Shown here in pieces: positions 1-9,844 of a DNA stretch of 45,190 nt. This DNA comes from Planctomycetota bacterium. Lineage in GTDB: Bacteria > Planctomycetota > Phycisphaerae > Sedimentisphaerales > Anaerobacaceae. The stretch's first letter is position 1. Each line of letters begins with the position of its first letter. The notes below the pieces were generated by a model. It was not told where the DNA came from. It saw only the letters and a program-made list of their open reading frames with translations, and did no database searches. Location of the stretch: positions 1 to 45,190 of the forward strand of contig VRUK01000043.1 of NCBI GenBank assembly GCA_019456195.1. Reading direction: 5' to 3'. The position numbers were made by a program, and so were the translations under genes.

Positions 1-14
1 CGCTCTTCCGATCT
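1..14. other. Illumina adapter remnant at contig edge
   Basis: The first 14 bases are identical to the 3' end of the standard Illumina TruSeq read-1 adapter. This is untrimmed library sequence, so the biological contig begins near base 15. It explains why rpoB is followed by only about 55 bases and why rpoC is absent. Confidence 0.9.
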
Positions 15-69
15 TAACATTTAATGCCCCTTACCATTGACACTTGACAATCGATAACTCACTAATTAC

Positions 70-3000
70 TTAAAGTGCGATGCTTCCGAGTCGTTTCTTT
101 TCAAGCTGAATATTCAATCCTAATCCTCTTAGCTCATTGCACAATACGTCAAAAGACAAAGGCGTTCCGGCTTCAAGACTGTTTTGACCTTTGACCATTG
201 ATTCATAGATTTTTGTACGTCCCTCAACATCATCGCTTTTCACTGTGAGCATTTCCTGAAGTGCATAAGCGGCGCCGTACCCTTCCAGAGCCCAGACTTC
301 CATTTCACCGAATCTCTGTCCACCGGTTCTGGCCTTACCACCTAACGGCTGCTGGGTAATCAAACTATAAGGCCCGGTCGCCCTTGCGTGAATCTTGTCA
401 TCGACAAGATGATGCAGTTTCATCATATAGATGTATCCAATTGTTGCAAACTGGTCGAAAGGCTCACCTGTCCTGCCGTCATACAATTGTGTCTTGAGGA
501 TTGGCGGTATGTTTATGAAAAACTCATCCGCCGGCGGTGCTTCCCTGTTCTCCCAGAGCTGGGCTTTTCGATTGGTCATAAGCTCGTTCGCTTCAGCAGT
601 CAATCGCTGGATGTCATCTTCTGTAGCTCCATCAAATACAGGCGTCAACGCTTTAAAGCCCAACACCCTTGCCACCCAGCCGAGGTGCGTTTCGAGAATC
701 TGGCCGACATTCATTCGACTCGGAACACCGAGAGGATTCAGCAATATGTCAAGAGGAGTACCATCCTCGAGAAAAGGCATATCCTCCTCGGGCATAATCT
801 TGGCAATGACTCCCTTGTTGCCGTGGCGTCCGGCCATTTTGTCACCTATTGAAAGCGACCGTTTAATCGCAACGTAGATTTTTACCATTTGCAAAACACC
901 GCTTGGCAGCTCATCGCCGTGTTTCAAACTCTCAATACGTTGCTTCTTTTCTTCCTGAGCTTCTGTAATCTTAGCCCAGAATCTATCCACAATTTTTTGC
1001 ACGTCATTCCGTAGCGAAGCCGGTTTGACCCACTTGATATTAAAGTTTTCAACCTGCTCATAAATAACATCATCGTCAGCACTGACACCGACTTTCTGAC
1101 GTGTGGATGGATCAATAACGTTGACCTCGTACTTATCGTGAATAGATTCAACCATCTGCCTGAATATCATACATTCTTTGGCCTTCATCTGTTTTTGATA
1201 TTCTTTTATCTCGGCCGCTTGTGCCTTCTTTTGTTCTTCTGTACCCGCGCCGCGTCTGGTAAATCGTTCCGTCTTCATTACGACACCTTCGTATCCGCTG
1301 GGAAGCTCAAGTGAATCATTTTTAACGTCTTCACCGGCTCTGCCGAATATAGCATGCAGAAGTTTTTCTTCAGGCGTCAGCTCCGTCTTGCTCTTGGGAA
1401 CAACCTTGCCAACCAAAATATCGCCGGGGCAGACTCTTGTTCCTTCGCTCACTACTCCATATTCATCAAGATTCCGCAACGCCCTTTCACTGACATTGGG
1501 AATGTCACGGGTAAATTCCTCTTTGCCAAGGCGTGTCTCGCGAACTTCTGCTGTAAATTCATCGATATGAATGCTCGTAAAGCTGTCGCCTTTACAAAGC
1601 CTCTCACTAACAATAATAGCATCTTCAAAGTTAAAACCGTCAAAAGAGACAAACCCGACAAGGACATTCTTCCCAAGGGCTAATATACCTTTGGAGGTGC
1701 CGCCGCCGTCCGCTATGACTTGATCGGTCTTTACCTTCTCACCAAGCTCTACCATGGGTTTTTGATTAAGGCAAGTTCTCTCGTTCAATCCAACAAATTT
1801 GGCAAGATGATACTCATCAGTATGGTCAATAACTATCTTCGAGGCGTCAACCGCGGTAACAACCCCGCTTTTCTGAGCACGGACAACCATGCTTGAGTTT
1901 TGGCCAACGACTGTTTCCATACCTGTGCCAACCAAAGGCGACTCCGTCTTCAGCAGCGGAACCGCTTGCCGTTGCATATTCGAGCCCATCAATGCCCGGT
2001 TTGCATCATCGTGCTCCAGGAACGGAATAAGTGAAGCTGAAACACCAACAATTTGTTTTGGTGAAATATCAACGTAGTCAACTTCGTCATCGGAAACCTG
2101 GGCAAGTTCACCGCCTTTTCTTGCAAGTACGAAACCTTTGGTAATTCTACCGCTTTTTGCATCAACCTCGCTGGGAGGTGCGAATATTAACTGCATTTCC
2201 TCATCAGCCCGCAAATATTCGACTTCGTTGGTAACCTTACCTCTTTTGACTTTGCTATATGGCGTAAGCAAAAATCCATACTCATCAATTGCGGAAAATA
2301 TTGCCAGTGAAGCGATCAATCCGATATTTGTCCCCTCGGGCGTTTCAATCGGACATATTCTGCCGTAATGGCTGATATGAACATCGCGTACTTCAAACCC
2401 GGCCCGCCTTCTGTTCAACCCCCCCGGCCCAAGAGCAGACAAACGCCTTTCGTGGGTCAACTGGCTCAAAGCATTGGTCTGGTCAACAACCTGACTCAAT
2501 TCACCACGACCAAAGAAATAGTTGATACTGCTCGAAACGCTCTTGGAATTAACTAAATCTGCAATGCGCATCGGCTCTTCGGAGTCTCTTCTCATGCTCA
2601 TCCGTTCCTGAACGGTCCTGCGCAGCTTAAGCAGCCCTTTTCTGATTTCATCCGCCGCAAGCTCATCGATTGTTCGCAGCCTCCGGTTGCCCAGATGATC
2701 GATATCATCGACCTCGCCTTCGTTGTTACGCAAAGCCATTATATATTTCATCGTGTTGAGGAAATCTTCGGGCCGAAGCGTCATTTCTTCCTCACCTATT
2801 GACTGATGGAACTTACGATTCAATCTGAACCTGCCGACCTTGCCGAGACGATAACGGTTGGAATCAAAGAATTTCTCCGTAAAGAAAGCTTTTGCTTTTT
2901 CCTTATTGGGTGGATTGCCGGGTCGCAATCTCATATAAAACTTGAGCAATGCCTGCTCGTGGCTCTCGATATCATCCTGAGCTAATGTGTTCAATATGAG

Positions 3001-3891
3001 AACATCCCGGACTTCGTCGATAACCTCTACCTGCTTTGCTGCTTTTTTGGTTTTTGTTTTCTTTTTGTCGCTTTTAGCTTTGGGAGCCGCATACGCACCC
3101 TGTACCACAGAGACTTTATCGCTGATTTGCGCACCGGATTTTACTATGATTTCGCCGGACTCTTCATCCACGAGTGGCCCTACAGCCCACATAGTGGGAG
3201 TTAATTTATTTAGCGGCACCTTTTTCGTCGGATAAAACAACCGCAGAATCTCCTCTGTAGTACCGTAAGCAGGGGCCATCGCTCGAAGCAAAATCGTTGC
3301 AGGTATCTTGCTGGACTGGTCGATTCTGACAACCAATATGTCTTTATTCGTCACTCCTATCTCTATCCAGCTTCCCCGCTCGGGGATAACTCTGCCGCCA
3401 TGCAGAACTCTGTCGCCTTCTTTGCTCTCGATAAGAAAATCAACACCCGGACTTCGGTGCAGTTGGCTTACGATGACTCGAACAGCACCGTTGATAATGA
3501 ACTCCCCGCCACCGATCATAACCGGCATTTCGCCGAGATACATCGCCTGCTCGGCCAAATCCTCACCTTCCTTGGTTCGCAGTCTGCACCATATTTTCAA
3601 CGGATAGCCGTATGTCAGGCGTAACTGTCGGCACTGAAGAGGGGTGTAATGCGGCCTTTCCAGTTCATAGTAGAGATATTCCAGAACCTTCTTCTTGTCG
3701 TAGCTTTCGATAGGAAACGTCTCGCGGAAAATGGCTTCGAGACCCCGACACTTTCTTTTCGTTGGTGCAACGTCTTTTTGCAAAAAACGATCATAACTTT
3801 TTCTTTGTACTGCTACCAGGTCCGGAATCTCAACGGCATCTTGTACGCTTCCAAAATTACGAACACTTTGTTCAGTACCAATTTCACGCAT
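70..3891 (-). CDS. rpoB: DNA-directed RNA polymerase subunit beta
   Basis: This is the beta subunit of RNA polymerase, 1273 residues, which forms one side of the active-site cleft. Diagnostic blocks are HRSPGVDF near the N-terminus, the rifampicin-pocket region around residues 465-500 ([14 protein letters not shown] then SALGPGG) and the C-terminal [21 protein letters not shown] nine codons upstream (3918) extends the frame, but the ATG at 3891 has GGAG eight bases before it and is preferred. Residues of about 255-300 form a lysine-rich insertion ([12 protein letters not shown]) not present in the E. coli protein. Rifampicin contacts such as the Asp-Gln pair, His and Ser of the pocket appear conserved. 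It is the last gene of the rplKAJL-rpoB run; rpoC is presumably beyond the edge. Confidence 0.98.
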   Translation of the reverse strand: MREIGTEQSVRNFGSVQDAVEIPDLVAVQRKSYDRFLQKDVAPTKRKCRGLEAIFRETFPIESYDKKKVLEYLYYELERPHYTPLQCRQLRLTYGYPLKIWCRLRTKEGEDLAEQAMYLGEMPVMIGGGEFIINGAVRVIVSQLHRSPGVDFLIESKEGDRVLHGGRVIPERGSWIEIGVTNKDILVVRIDQSSKIPATILLRAMAPAYGTTEEILRLFYPTKKVPLNKLTPTMWAVGPLVDEESGEIIVKSGAQISDKVSVVQGAYAAPKAKSDKKKTKTKKAAKQVEVIDEVRDVLILNTLAQDDIESHEQALLKFYMRLRPGNPPNKEKAKAFFTEKFFDSNRYRLGKVGRFRLNRKFHQSIGEEEMTLRPEDFLNTMKYIMALRNNEGEVDDIDHLGNRRLRTIDELAADEIRKGLLKLRRTVQERMSMRRDSEEPMRIADLVNSKSVSSSINYFFGRGELSQVVDQTNALSQLTHERRLSALGPGGLNRRRAGFEVRDVHISHYGRICPIETPEGTNIGLIASLAIFSAIDEYGFLLTPYSKVKRGKVTNEVEYLRADEEMQLIFAPPSEVDAKSGRITKGFVLARKGGELAQVSDDEVDYVDISPKQIVGVSASLIPFLEHDDANRALMGSNMQRQAVPLLKTESPLVGTGMETVVGQNSSMVVRAQKSGVVTAVDASKIVIDHTDEYHLAKFVGLNERTCLNQKPMVELGEKVKTDQVIADGGGTSKGILALGKNVLVGFVSFDGFNFEDAIIVSERLCKGDSFTSIHIDEFTAEVRETRLGKEEFTRDIPNVSERALRNLDEYGVVSEGTRVCPGDILVGKVVPKSKTELTPEEKLLHAIFGRAGEDVKNDSLELPSGYEGVVMKTERFTRRGAGTEEQKKAQAAEIKEYQKQMKAKECMIFRQMVESIHDKYEVNVIDPSTRQKVGVSADDDVIYEQVENFNIKWVKPASLRNDVQKIVDRFWAKITEAQEEKKQRIESLKHGDELPSGVLQMVKIYVAIKRSLSIGDKMAGRHGNKGVIAKIMPEEDMPFLEDGTPLDILLNPLGVPSRMNVGQILETHLGWVARVLGFKALTPVFDGATEDDIQRLTAEANELMTNRKAQLWENREAPPADEFFINIPPILKTQLYDGRTGEPFDQFATIGYIYMMKLHHLVDDKIHARATGPYSLITQQPLGGKARTGGQRFGEMEVWALEGYGAAYALQEMLTVKSDDVEGRTKIYESMVKGQNSLEAGTPLSFDVLCNELRGLGLNIQLEKKRLGSIAL

Positions 3892-3992
3892 TACCTTTTC
3901 TCCAGCATTAAATGCCAAAATCGCCTTCTAACTACAACTCTCTGTGCCAACCTGCTTTTTTCACAAAATGGCAGGCCAGGCTATTCTTCAGC

Positions 3993-4475
3993 TTAGGCCA
4001 ACTCAACTACGGCTCCGACTGCTTCAAGCTGCTTTTGTGTAGCTTCGGCTTCGTCTTTACTGAGGCCCTCTTTGACCGTCTTGGGAACATTGTCAACAAG
4101 ATCCTTGGCCTCTTTCAATCCCAATCCCGTTAAAGCTCTAACCTCCTTGATAACCTGGATCTTTTTCTCGCCGTATTCTTTGAGGATTACATCAAAGCTC
4201 GTTTTCTCTTCCTTCTCCTCAGCCGCACCCTGTGCCGCGGGACCTGCCATCATAACGGTTCCGCCTGCAGCCGGCTCGATACCATATTCGTCCTTGAGAT
4301 AATCACCCAGCTCTTTGGCTTGCATCAATGTAAGACCAACTATCTCGTCTCCAAGCTTCTTGACCTTACTGCTTACCTTGACTGTCTTTGCTTCCTTGGT
4401 TTCCTTAGTGTCACTTGCTGCCTTGGCCTCTTTAGTGTCCGCGGCTTCTTTTGTTTTCTTAGCTTCTTCTGCCAT
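3993..4475 (-). CDS. rplL: Large ribosomal subunit protein bL12 (L7/L12)
   Basis: This is the ribosomal stalk protein that recruits translation GTPases. The C-terminal domain is clear ([20 protein letters not shown], then [17 protein letters not shown]), preceded by an Ala/Gly/Glu hinge. At 160 residues it is longer than the usual 120-130, because about 35 residues of Lys/Glu/Ala-rich sequence precede the canonical dimerisation domain. The ATG has CAGGAG nine bases upstream, so the extension is translated from a good site. It lies 116 bases downstream of rplJ and about 100 upstream of rpoB. The role of the extension is unknown. Confidence 0.97.
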   Translation of the reverse strand: MAEEAKKTKEAADTKEAKAASDTKETKEAKTVKVSSKVKKLGDEIVGLTLMQAKELGDYLKDEYGIEPAAGGTVMMAGPAAQGAAEEKEEKTSFDVILKEYGEKKIQVIKEVRALTGLGLKEAKDLVDNVPKTVKEGLSKDEAEATQKQLEAVGAVVELA

Positions 4476-4535
4476 TTCTATTAACTCCTGTTATATAGCG
4501 CCTCGTGGTAGCTGAAACTCCGTCGTCTCGTTTAA

Positions 4536-4571
4536 CCCCATTATTAAAACGGGGACAGCCACGCAGGCTGT
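4536..4571 (-). promoter_or_regulatory. Two adjacent hairpins in the rplJ-rplL spacer
   Basis: The spacer between rplJ and rplL contains two back-to-back inverted repeats: ACAGCC/GGCTGT (six-base stem, five-base loop) and CCCC/GGGG enclosing an A/T-rich loop. No T-run follows, so this is not a classical terminator. L12 is needed in excess over L10, so an RNA structure that sets processing or partial attenuation here is plausible. That role is inferred. Confidence 0.35.
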
Positions 4572-4591
4572 TCTCAATTTCTTATTTATTG

Positions 4592-5131
4592 TTACGCTGC
4601 TTGTTTTTCTTCTTCGTCCTTCTCGACAATAGTCTCGATACAACCTGCGATAATTCCCGCAGGAGCACCAATAGTTGATACTAAATTGCCGGCTGGAGAC
4701 TGTATCAAACCGGCAATTCTGCCCAGCATCTCTGTCCGCGTAGGCATCTTCGAAAGTCCGGATGCCTCTTGAGCGTCCAGGGCCGAGCCGTCGAGAAATG
4801 CCCCTTTAATCTCTATAACAGGAATCTTCTTGACCCATTCTGTCATCGCCTTTGCAACGTCAACAATACTGTCACCACCATAAACGATGGCACAGGGACC
4901 GTTAAACAACGCCGCTGCCGGCTCCATCTGCTGGCCGCACAATGCTTGTTTAAACAGCAGGTTCCTGACCACTGATATGCGGATGTCTTTTTCTTTAAGG
5001 CCACCGCGCATTAGGTTATTTTCAACACCTTTAATGCCTTTTGTGCAGACAACCAGAAAGTCTTTGATGTCGTTGCTGACGATTTTCTTTTCCAGTTCCG
5101 ACCTTAGTAACTCTTTTACGTACTTGCTCAT
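4592..5131 (-). CDS. rplJ: Large ribosomal subunit protein uL10
   Basis: This is ribosomal protein L10, the base of the L12 stalk; it binds 23S rRNA and carries L12 dimers on its C-terminal helix. At 179 residues it has the usual bacterial length. The N-terminal domain shows the typical pattern of a short conserved helix followed by [11 protein letters not shown], and the C-terminus is a charged helix ending [10 protein letters not shown]. It lies 30 bases after rplA, so no long autoregulatory leader exists immediately upstream. Regulation is probably through the upstream operon mRNA. Confidence 0.95.
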   Translation of the reverse strand: MSKYVKELLRSELEKKIVSNDIKDFLVVCTKGIKGVENNLMRGGLKEKDIRISVVRNLLFKQALCGQQMEPAAALFNGPCAIVYGGDSIVDVAKAMTEWVKKIPVIEIKGAFLDGSALDAQEASGLSKMPTRTEMLGRIAGLIQSPAGNLVSTIGAPAGIIAGCIETIVEKDEEEKQAA

Positions 5132-5161
5132 TTTTCTTATCTCGTATTGAGTATTATGTTG

Positions 5162-5839
5162 TTAAATATCAATTGTTATACCGGGGCTCATTGTCGCAGA
5201 TATACTGACTTTTTTGATATACGTCCCTTTTGATGCGGCCGGTTTTACCTTCTTTATATGCGAGATAAACGCATTGATATTATCTAACAGTTTTTCCTTC
5301 TCAAAGCTTTGCTTGCCGACCACTACATGAATATTACCGCCGGCATCGTTTCTAAACTCAACTTTGCCTGCAGCAAATTCAGCCACTGCTTTGGTCACTT
5401 CGCCGGTTACCGTACCGTTTTTGGGTGAAGGCATCTTTCCCTGAGGCCCAAGAACCCGTCCAAGCCTACCTACCCTGCTCATCACCTTCGGGGACGCGAT
5501 AGCCACATCGAAATCCATCCAGCCGTCCGTAATTTTCTTTACCAGCTCATCACAGCCTGCCTCAATAGCACCGGCACTCAAGGCAGCTTCAGCGTCAGAG
5601 TCCTCGCAGAAAGCGATCACTTTCTTCTGCTTGCCAATCCCGTGAGGTAAAGATATTGAGCCTCTAACCAACTGATCGGCCTGTTTAGGATCAATACTTA
5701 AATGCAGCACACATTCGATGCTCTGGTCGAATTTCACCGACTGGAACGACTTGATTTTTTCGATCGCATCAGCCAGGCTAAGATTTCCTTTGCTTAACTG
5801 TTCCGATTCTTTTTTGTATCTTTTTGTTTTAACTCGCAT
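5162..5839 (-). CDS. rplA: Large ribosomal subunit protein uL1
   Basis: Ribosomal protein L1 forms the mobile stalk at the E site and often represses its own operon. At 225 residues it has the family's normal length. The signature blocks MSRVGRLGRVLGPQGKMPSP and GTVTGEVTKAV are present, as is the N-terminal rRNA-binding KRYKKESEQL segment. It is 30 bases downstream of rplK, in the universal L11-L1 order, and is almost certainly co-transcribed with it. Confidence 0.97.
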   Translation of the reverse strand: MRVKTKRYKKESEQLSKGNLSLADAIEKIKSFQSVKFDQSIECVLHLSIDPKQADQLVRGSISLPHGIGKQKKVIAFCEDSDAEAALSAGAIEAGCDELVKKITDGWMDFDVAIASPKVMSRVGRLGRVLGPQGKMPSPKNGTVTGEVTKAVAEFAAGKVEFRNDAGGNIHVVVGKQSFEKEKLLDNINAFISHIKKVKPAASKGTYIKKVSISATMSPGITIDI

Positions 5840-5869
5840 TGTTTATCTCGTTTTATATACCGATTATCA

Positions 5870-6295
5870 CTAATCAATCACATCGACGCCCATACTCCGG
5901 GCCGTACCTCTGATAATTTTCTCTGCCTGATCCAGATCGTATGCGTTCAAATCCTTGAACTTAGTCTCAGCTATTTTCCGAACCTGCTCGGCACTAACTG
6001 TTCCGACTTTCTCTTTATTAGGGACGCCGCTGCCTTTCGCGATTTCGGCCGCCTGTTTCAGCAGAACCGCCGCCGGCGGACTTTTAACCTCGAAAGTGAA
6101 ACTTTTATCCTTATATACTGTTATCACTACAGGCACTGTCGTCCCGTTAAGATCTCTTGTTCGTTCATTGAACTGTGAAACGAACTGACCTATGTTAACG
6201 CCATTCTGACCCAAAGCAGGGCCTATCGGCGGCGCTGGTGTCGCCTTGCCGCCCGGCGCCTGCAATTTAATCTTTGTTACTATCTCTTTGGCCAT
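5870..6295 (-). CDS. rplK: Large ribosomal subunit protein uL11
   Basis: Ribosomal protein L11 binds the GTPase-associated region of 23S rRNA and is required for the stringent response through RelA. The 141-residue protein has the expected proline-rich N-terminal motif ([19 protein letters not shown]) and the C-terminal rRNA-binding domain ending [10 protein letters not shown]. The ATG has an AGGTG ribosome-binding site six bases upstream. It follows nusG by 56 bases. Confidence 0.98.
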   Translation of the reverse strand: MAKEIVTKIKLQAPGGKATPAPPIGPALGQNGVNIGQFVSQFNERTRDLNGTTVPVVITVYKDKSFTFEVKSPPAAVLLKQAAEIAKGSGVPNKEKVGTVSAEQVRKIAETKFKDLNAYDLDQAEKIIRGTARSMGVDVID

Positions 6296-6351
6296 TCTTC
6301 ACCTTTAATTGTTTGTACGCAGTCTATAAGCTCCGCACCTGATGTCTCTTA

Positions 6352-6894
6352 TTACAGTTTTTCTATCTGCCAATACTCTATATCCAGCGGCGTGCTTCGA
6401 CCAAATATCGTAACAATAACCTTTACAATACCACGCTCTGAATCGATAGAATCGACTGTGCCTTCGAAGTTTTCAAAAGCACCTTCCCGAATCTTAATCT
6501 GATCACCTTTTGTAAACTCAACTTTGATGCTCGGTGCTTCCTCGGGCTTTTCAGCCTCTAAAAGCATCTTCGCCACATCCGTATCACGCATCGGGCTTGG
6601 AATTCCTTCCGAGCCAATAAAATCTCCAACGCTGTTCGTATCTTTAATCATGAACCAGGCCTTCTCTGGAACACGCCCGTCCTCGGTCGATTCCATTTCC
6701 ATAAAAACATAGCCTGGATACAGTTTTCGCTTATGAACTGTCTGCTTGTTGCCGCGGATACGCTTTATCCGCTCTACAGGGACCTCTATCCTGCCGATAA
6801 TGTCGGTCAAGCCCTCTCTATCGACCTTCTGTACAAGAGCGTCTTTGACCTGCACTTCTTTATTTGCCGCAACTCGTAAAACGTACCACTGCAT
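6352..6894 (-). CDS. nusG: Transcription termination/antitermination factor NusG
   Basis: NusG binds the RNA polymerase clamp helices, suppresses pausing, and links to Rho or the ribosome. The 180-residue protein begins with the typical MQWYVLRVAANKE and has LYPGYVFMEM in the NGN domain. A C-terminal KOW domain follows at about residues 127-160 (KGDQIKIREGAFENFEGTV). The acidic/lysine stretch between the domains is short, so no large extra domain is present. It lies directly after secE, as in most bacteria. Confidence 0.96.
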   Translation of the reverse strand: MQWYVLRVAANKEVQVKDALVQKVDREGLTDIIGRIEVPVERIKRIRGNKQTVHKRKLYPGYVFMEMESTEDGRVPEKAWFMIKDTNSVGDFIGSEGIPSPMRDTDVAKMLLEAEKPEEAPSIKVEFTKGDQIKIREGAFENFEGTVDSIDSERGIVKVIVTIFGRSTPLDIEYWQIEKL

Positions 6895-6937
6895 AATTTA
6901 GTACCCTGTCTTATTATCCTCTTTGAGATACAATTAT

Positions 6938-7321
6938 TTACACCAAGAGCCAAGTAAAGAACGTTCGGAATGTAAGATCCGTCGCTCCGAGAAGAACTGC
7001 CATAATAACAACAACAATAATAACGATAAATGTCGAAACAGCTATTTCCTTTTTGCTTGACCAGCTAACCTTCTTCATTTCGCTCTCAGCGGCAATCATA
7101 AAATCTGCAATTGAAGGTTTATTCATCAGCCAGGAAATAAAAAGGGCCAAAACAACAAGTAAGCCGGCCGGAACCATAGTTTCAACCCACAATCCAAGAT
7201 CAGTAGCCTGCAGCCTGTTATAAAGCTGCAAACAGCCTAATCCGGTAATTAGTGCGCCGGCACCAGCACTGCAAAGCCTTGTATATTTGCCCTGACCGCG
7301 CTTATAAATAGTAAATATCAT
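6938..7321 (-). CDS. secE: Preprotein translocase subunit SecE
   Basis: SecE clamps SecY in the protein-export channel. The C-terminal core is recognisable: an amphipathic helix (AAESEMKKVSWSSKKE) followed by a transmembrane segment. Two further hydrophobic segments precede it at about residues 20-35 and 50-68, giving a three-span form of 127 residues like that of E. coli rather than the one-span form common elsewhere. The ATG has AGAGG six bases upstream. The gene lies between tRNA-Trp and nusG. Confidence 0.93.
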   Translation of the reverse strand: MIFTIYKRGQGKYTRLCSAGAGALITGLGCLQLYNRLQATDLGLWVETMVPAGLLVVLALFISWLMNKPSIADFMIAAESEMKKVSWSSKKEIAVSTFIVIIVVVIMAVLLGATDLTFRTFFTWLLV

Positions 7322-7395
7322 ATTCGACCTCTTATCAATAGGATTTCAGCAGGTTCGCTAACGACGTATCTCACCGAAAACCCTGTGTTTCAAAA

Positions 7396-7468
7396 CAGGC
7401 CAGGAGGGAATCGAACCCCCAACCTTCGGTTTTGGAGACCGACGCTCTGCCAATTGAGCTACTGGCCT
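7396..7468 (-). tRNA. tRNA-Trp (anticodon CCA)
   Basis: A 73-base cloverleaf folds completely. The acceptor AGGCCAG pairs with CTGGCCT, the D-stem GCTC pairs with GAGC, the anticodon stem TCGGT/ACCGA encloses CTCCAAA with anticodon CCA, and the T-arm carries TTCGATT. The discriminator base is G and no CCA tail is encoded. Its place between tuf-rpmG and secE-nusG is the classical position for tRNA-Trp in bacteria. Confidence 0.97.
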
Positions 7469-7554
7469 ATTTAATTGATTATTGATTATTGAGTAACTCT
7501 CTTCTATTATTTGAAATCTTTCTGAAACGCCGAAATACATCTTTCAATAACCAA

Positions 7555-7725
7555 TTACTTGCGCCGTACCTTATGGACAGTATGCTTTCGTTCCTTCTTG
7601 CAGTATTTCTTCAAACTCAATTTCGGCGTACCCTCAGCTACACTAACGTTAGTACGATAGTTTCTTTCTTTACACTGACTGCATTCAAGCCAGACATTTT
7701 CTCTTTTACTCTTTTTTTTAGCCAT
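7555..7725 (-). CDS. rpmG: Large ribosomal subunit protein bL33
   Basis: A 56-residue basic protein starts MAKKKSKRENVWLECSQC and ends KHTVHKVRRK, matching ribosomal protein L33. The first zinc-ribbon pair is present (C15-x2-C18). Of the second pair only C42 remains, followed by KKERKHT, so this is a partly degenerate zinc ribbon. GAGGA lies nine bases before the ATG. The order tuf-rpmG-tRNA-Trp-secE-nusG is common in bacteria and supports the call. Confidence 0.95.
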   Translation of the reverse strand: MAKKKSKRENVWLECSQCKERNYRTNVSVAEGTPKLSLKKYCKKERKHTVHKVRRK

Positions 7726-7867
7726 AAGGTTATATCCTCACCAGACAGGCCTACTTACGTAAGAAACATCTGATTGTCCCGCAGATGCCCGCCCGGATAC
7801 ACGTTACCGGTATAAACGCCCTGGTTTTCAGCGCCAACAGTTCCCAGAGAAGTTATCCAGAGATATT

Positions 7868-9082
7868 CTATTCAAGAATTTTAACTACCACACCGGCACC
7901 GACTGTCCGGCCTCCTTCACGAATAGCAAAACGAAGGCCGTCCTCCATAGCAATTGGCGAAATAATCTCCACCTCCATAGCTATATTGTCTCCCGGCATA
8001 CACATCTCTGCGCTTTTGCCTTCTCTGCTCATCAACCCAAGGACCGCGCCGGTAACATCGGTTGTTCTGAAATAAAATTGAGGTTTGTAATTCGCGAAGA
8101 ACGGTGTATGACGACCACCCTCTTCTTTAGATAAAACATAAACTTCAGCTTGAAACTTGGTATGCGGAGTAATACTCTTGGGTGCAGCAACAACCTGCCC
8201 ACGTTCCAAATCTTTCTTTTCAACACCCCGTAAAAGCAGGCCTACGTTATCACCCGCCTGGCCGTCGTTGAGGGTCTTGTTAAACATTTCAACACCCGTA
8301 ACGACCGTCTTGCGAACTTCCTTTGCCAGCCCGACGATTTCAACATCATCTCCGGTATGGATTTTACCACGCTCAATTCGGCCTGTGCCGACTGTACCGC
8401 GACCTTTAATGCTGAAAACGTCTTCGACAGGCATAAGAAAAGGCTTGTCGATATCACGCTCCGGATTTGGGAAATAATCGTCAACCGCGGCCATCAGTTC
8501 ATCGATGCACTTGCAGGCCTCGTCATCCTTACCTTCGCATCCCATCGCACCTAAAGCCGAGCCCATAACAATAGGAATATCGTCGCCTGGGAATTCATAC
8601 TTGTTCAGCAGGTCCCGTATTTCCAGCTCGACCAATTCTATCAGCTCAGGGTCATCAACCTGGTCCACTTTATTAAGGAACACTACAATCCTGGGCACAT
8701 TAACCTGACGGGCAAGCAGAATATGCTCCCGAGTCTGGGGCATCGGGCCGTCACTGGCCGCAACCACCAGAATAGCACCGTCCATTTGGGCCGCGCCGGT
8801 AATCATGTTCTTGATATAGTCGGCATGTCCAGGACAGTCAACGTGAGCATAATGGCGATTTTCCGTCTCATACTCCACGTGCGCAGTATTTATTGTAACG
8901 CCGCGCTCTCTTTCTTCCGGTGCATTGTCGATGTCTTCAAACCTCTTGACATTGCCGCTACCAGACTTATGTGCCAACCGCATTGTGATTGCAGCAGTTA
9001 ACGTTGTCTTGCCGTGGTCAATATGGCCGATTGTTCCAATATTGATATGTGGTTTTGTCCGTTCATATACAGCCTTAGCCAT
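7868..9082 (-). CDS. tuf: Elongation factor Tu
   Basis: EF-Tu is the GTPase that delivers aminoacyl-tRNA to the ribosome. The true start is the ATG at 9082 ([20 protein letters not shown]), 404 codons with GGAGG upstream. An in-frame TTG at 9100 falls inside that ribosome-binding site and is not the start. GTPase motifs are GHIDHGKT (residues 19-26), [12 protein letters not shown] and the SAL block; domains II and III follow. The P-loop has Ile where most EF-Tu have Val. Between the NKVD and SAL motifs the sequence is standard, and a short Cys-containing insertion ([12 protein letters not shown]) follows the SAL motif. Confidence 0.98.
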   Translation of the reverse strand: MAKAVYERTKPHINIGTIGHIDHGKTTLTAAITMRLAHKSGSGNVKRFEDIDNAPEERERGVTINTAHVEYETENRHYAHVDCPGHADYIKNMITGAAQMDGAILVVAASDGPMPQTREHILLARQVNVPRIVVFLNKVDQVDDPELIELVELEIRDLLNKYEFPGDDIPIVMGSALGAMGCEGKDDEACKCIDELMAAVDDYFPNPERDIDKPFLMPVEDVFSIKGRGTVGTGRIERGKIHTGDDVEIVGLAKEVRKTVVTGVEMFNKTLNDGQAGDNVGLLLRGVEKKDLERGQVVAAPKSITPHTKFQAEVYVLSKEEGGRHTPFFANYKPQFYFRTTDVTGAVLGLMSREGKSAEMCMPGDNIAMEVEIISPIAMEDGLRFAIREGGRTVGAGVVVKILE

Positions 9083-9220
9083 CTTAAAATAAACCTCCAA
9101 TGTACAGGGTTAGTATTTATTTTTCCCTATCGTGGTTTCCCACTAACTGTTTTCCATACTTTTATTATAATCAATTCACAGCCGGGCTTTCAGCCGCCCC
9201 AGCTTGACAAGCTTGCATTT

Positions 9221-9292
<72 letters not shown>

Positions 9293-9844
9293 AATATCCG
9301 AATCACCGTTTTTTCACCCGGCGAATCAAATAAGAAACTACTCTTTTGCCCGGCTCAATGCCGAAAAATACAAACAATATCCCTTTGTTCCTGTCGTATT
9401 TATATATACTGATAGCGCAGGAATCCATTCCTATACGAATAGTATGTTAATGTAAACTACGTAATCTATCGAAATGACCGCAGAACTGCAAACATAAAAA
9501 TTGAAAAAAACAAAAAATATTAAAAATATTTCATTTTTTCTCAGTATTCACATCGAAATCACCTCGCAGTACCACCGCAACTACAAAATGTTTCTCATAG
9601 ATAAAATGCTAATTCCTTATAAGAAGTACTGCCGGCATCCATTTACTAACACAAACTTCAGGATGCCAATTCACCCTTAAAATCACAAACAGCAGCCTTT
9701 CGCCGATTTGATATGGTACAGATTATATTTGCCAACCGGCAGCCAAATTAACGTATTTTTTCTTTCTTATTCGTCCCGTTCCATTGTATAATAAAACATA
9801 TATCGGTTGGGAGCGTATTATTTAAGGCAAATTTATTCAGGCAA
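9293..9844. other. Intergenic region, divergent upstream DNA
   Basis: About 550 bases lie between the tRNA-Thr/tuf operon (leftward) and the HlyD pseudogene (rightward). No coding region is convincing. Around 9500-9545 there is a very A/T-rich imperfect inverted repeat (A-runs facing T-runs around AATATT) that could act as an AT-rich terminator or curved upstream element. The operon promoter must lie here, but I see no unambiguous -35/-10 pair. Confidence 0.5.

Noticed and set aside
388..3996. Many plus-strand open frames of 60-154 codons opposite rpoB
   Set aside because: All lie antisense to a highly conserved gene, lack good ribosome-binding sites and have implausible composition.
7358..7540. 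A 60-codon minus-strand frame across tRNA-Trp
   Set aside because: It overlaps the tRNA gene entirely and is an artefact of it.
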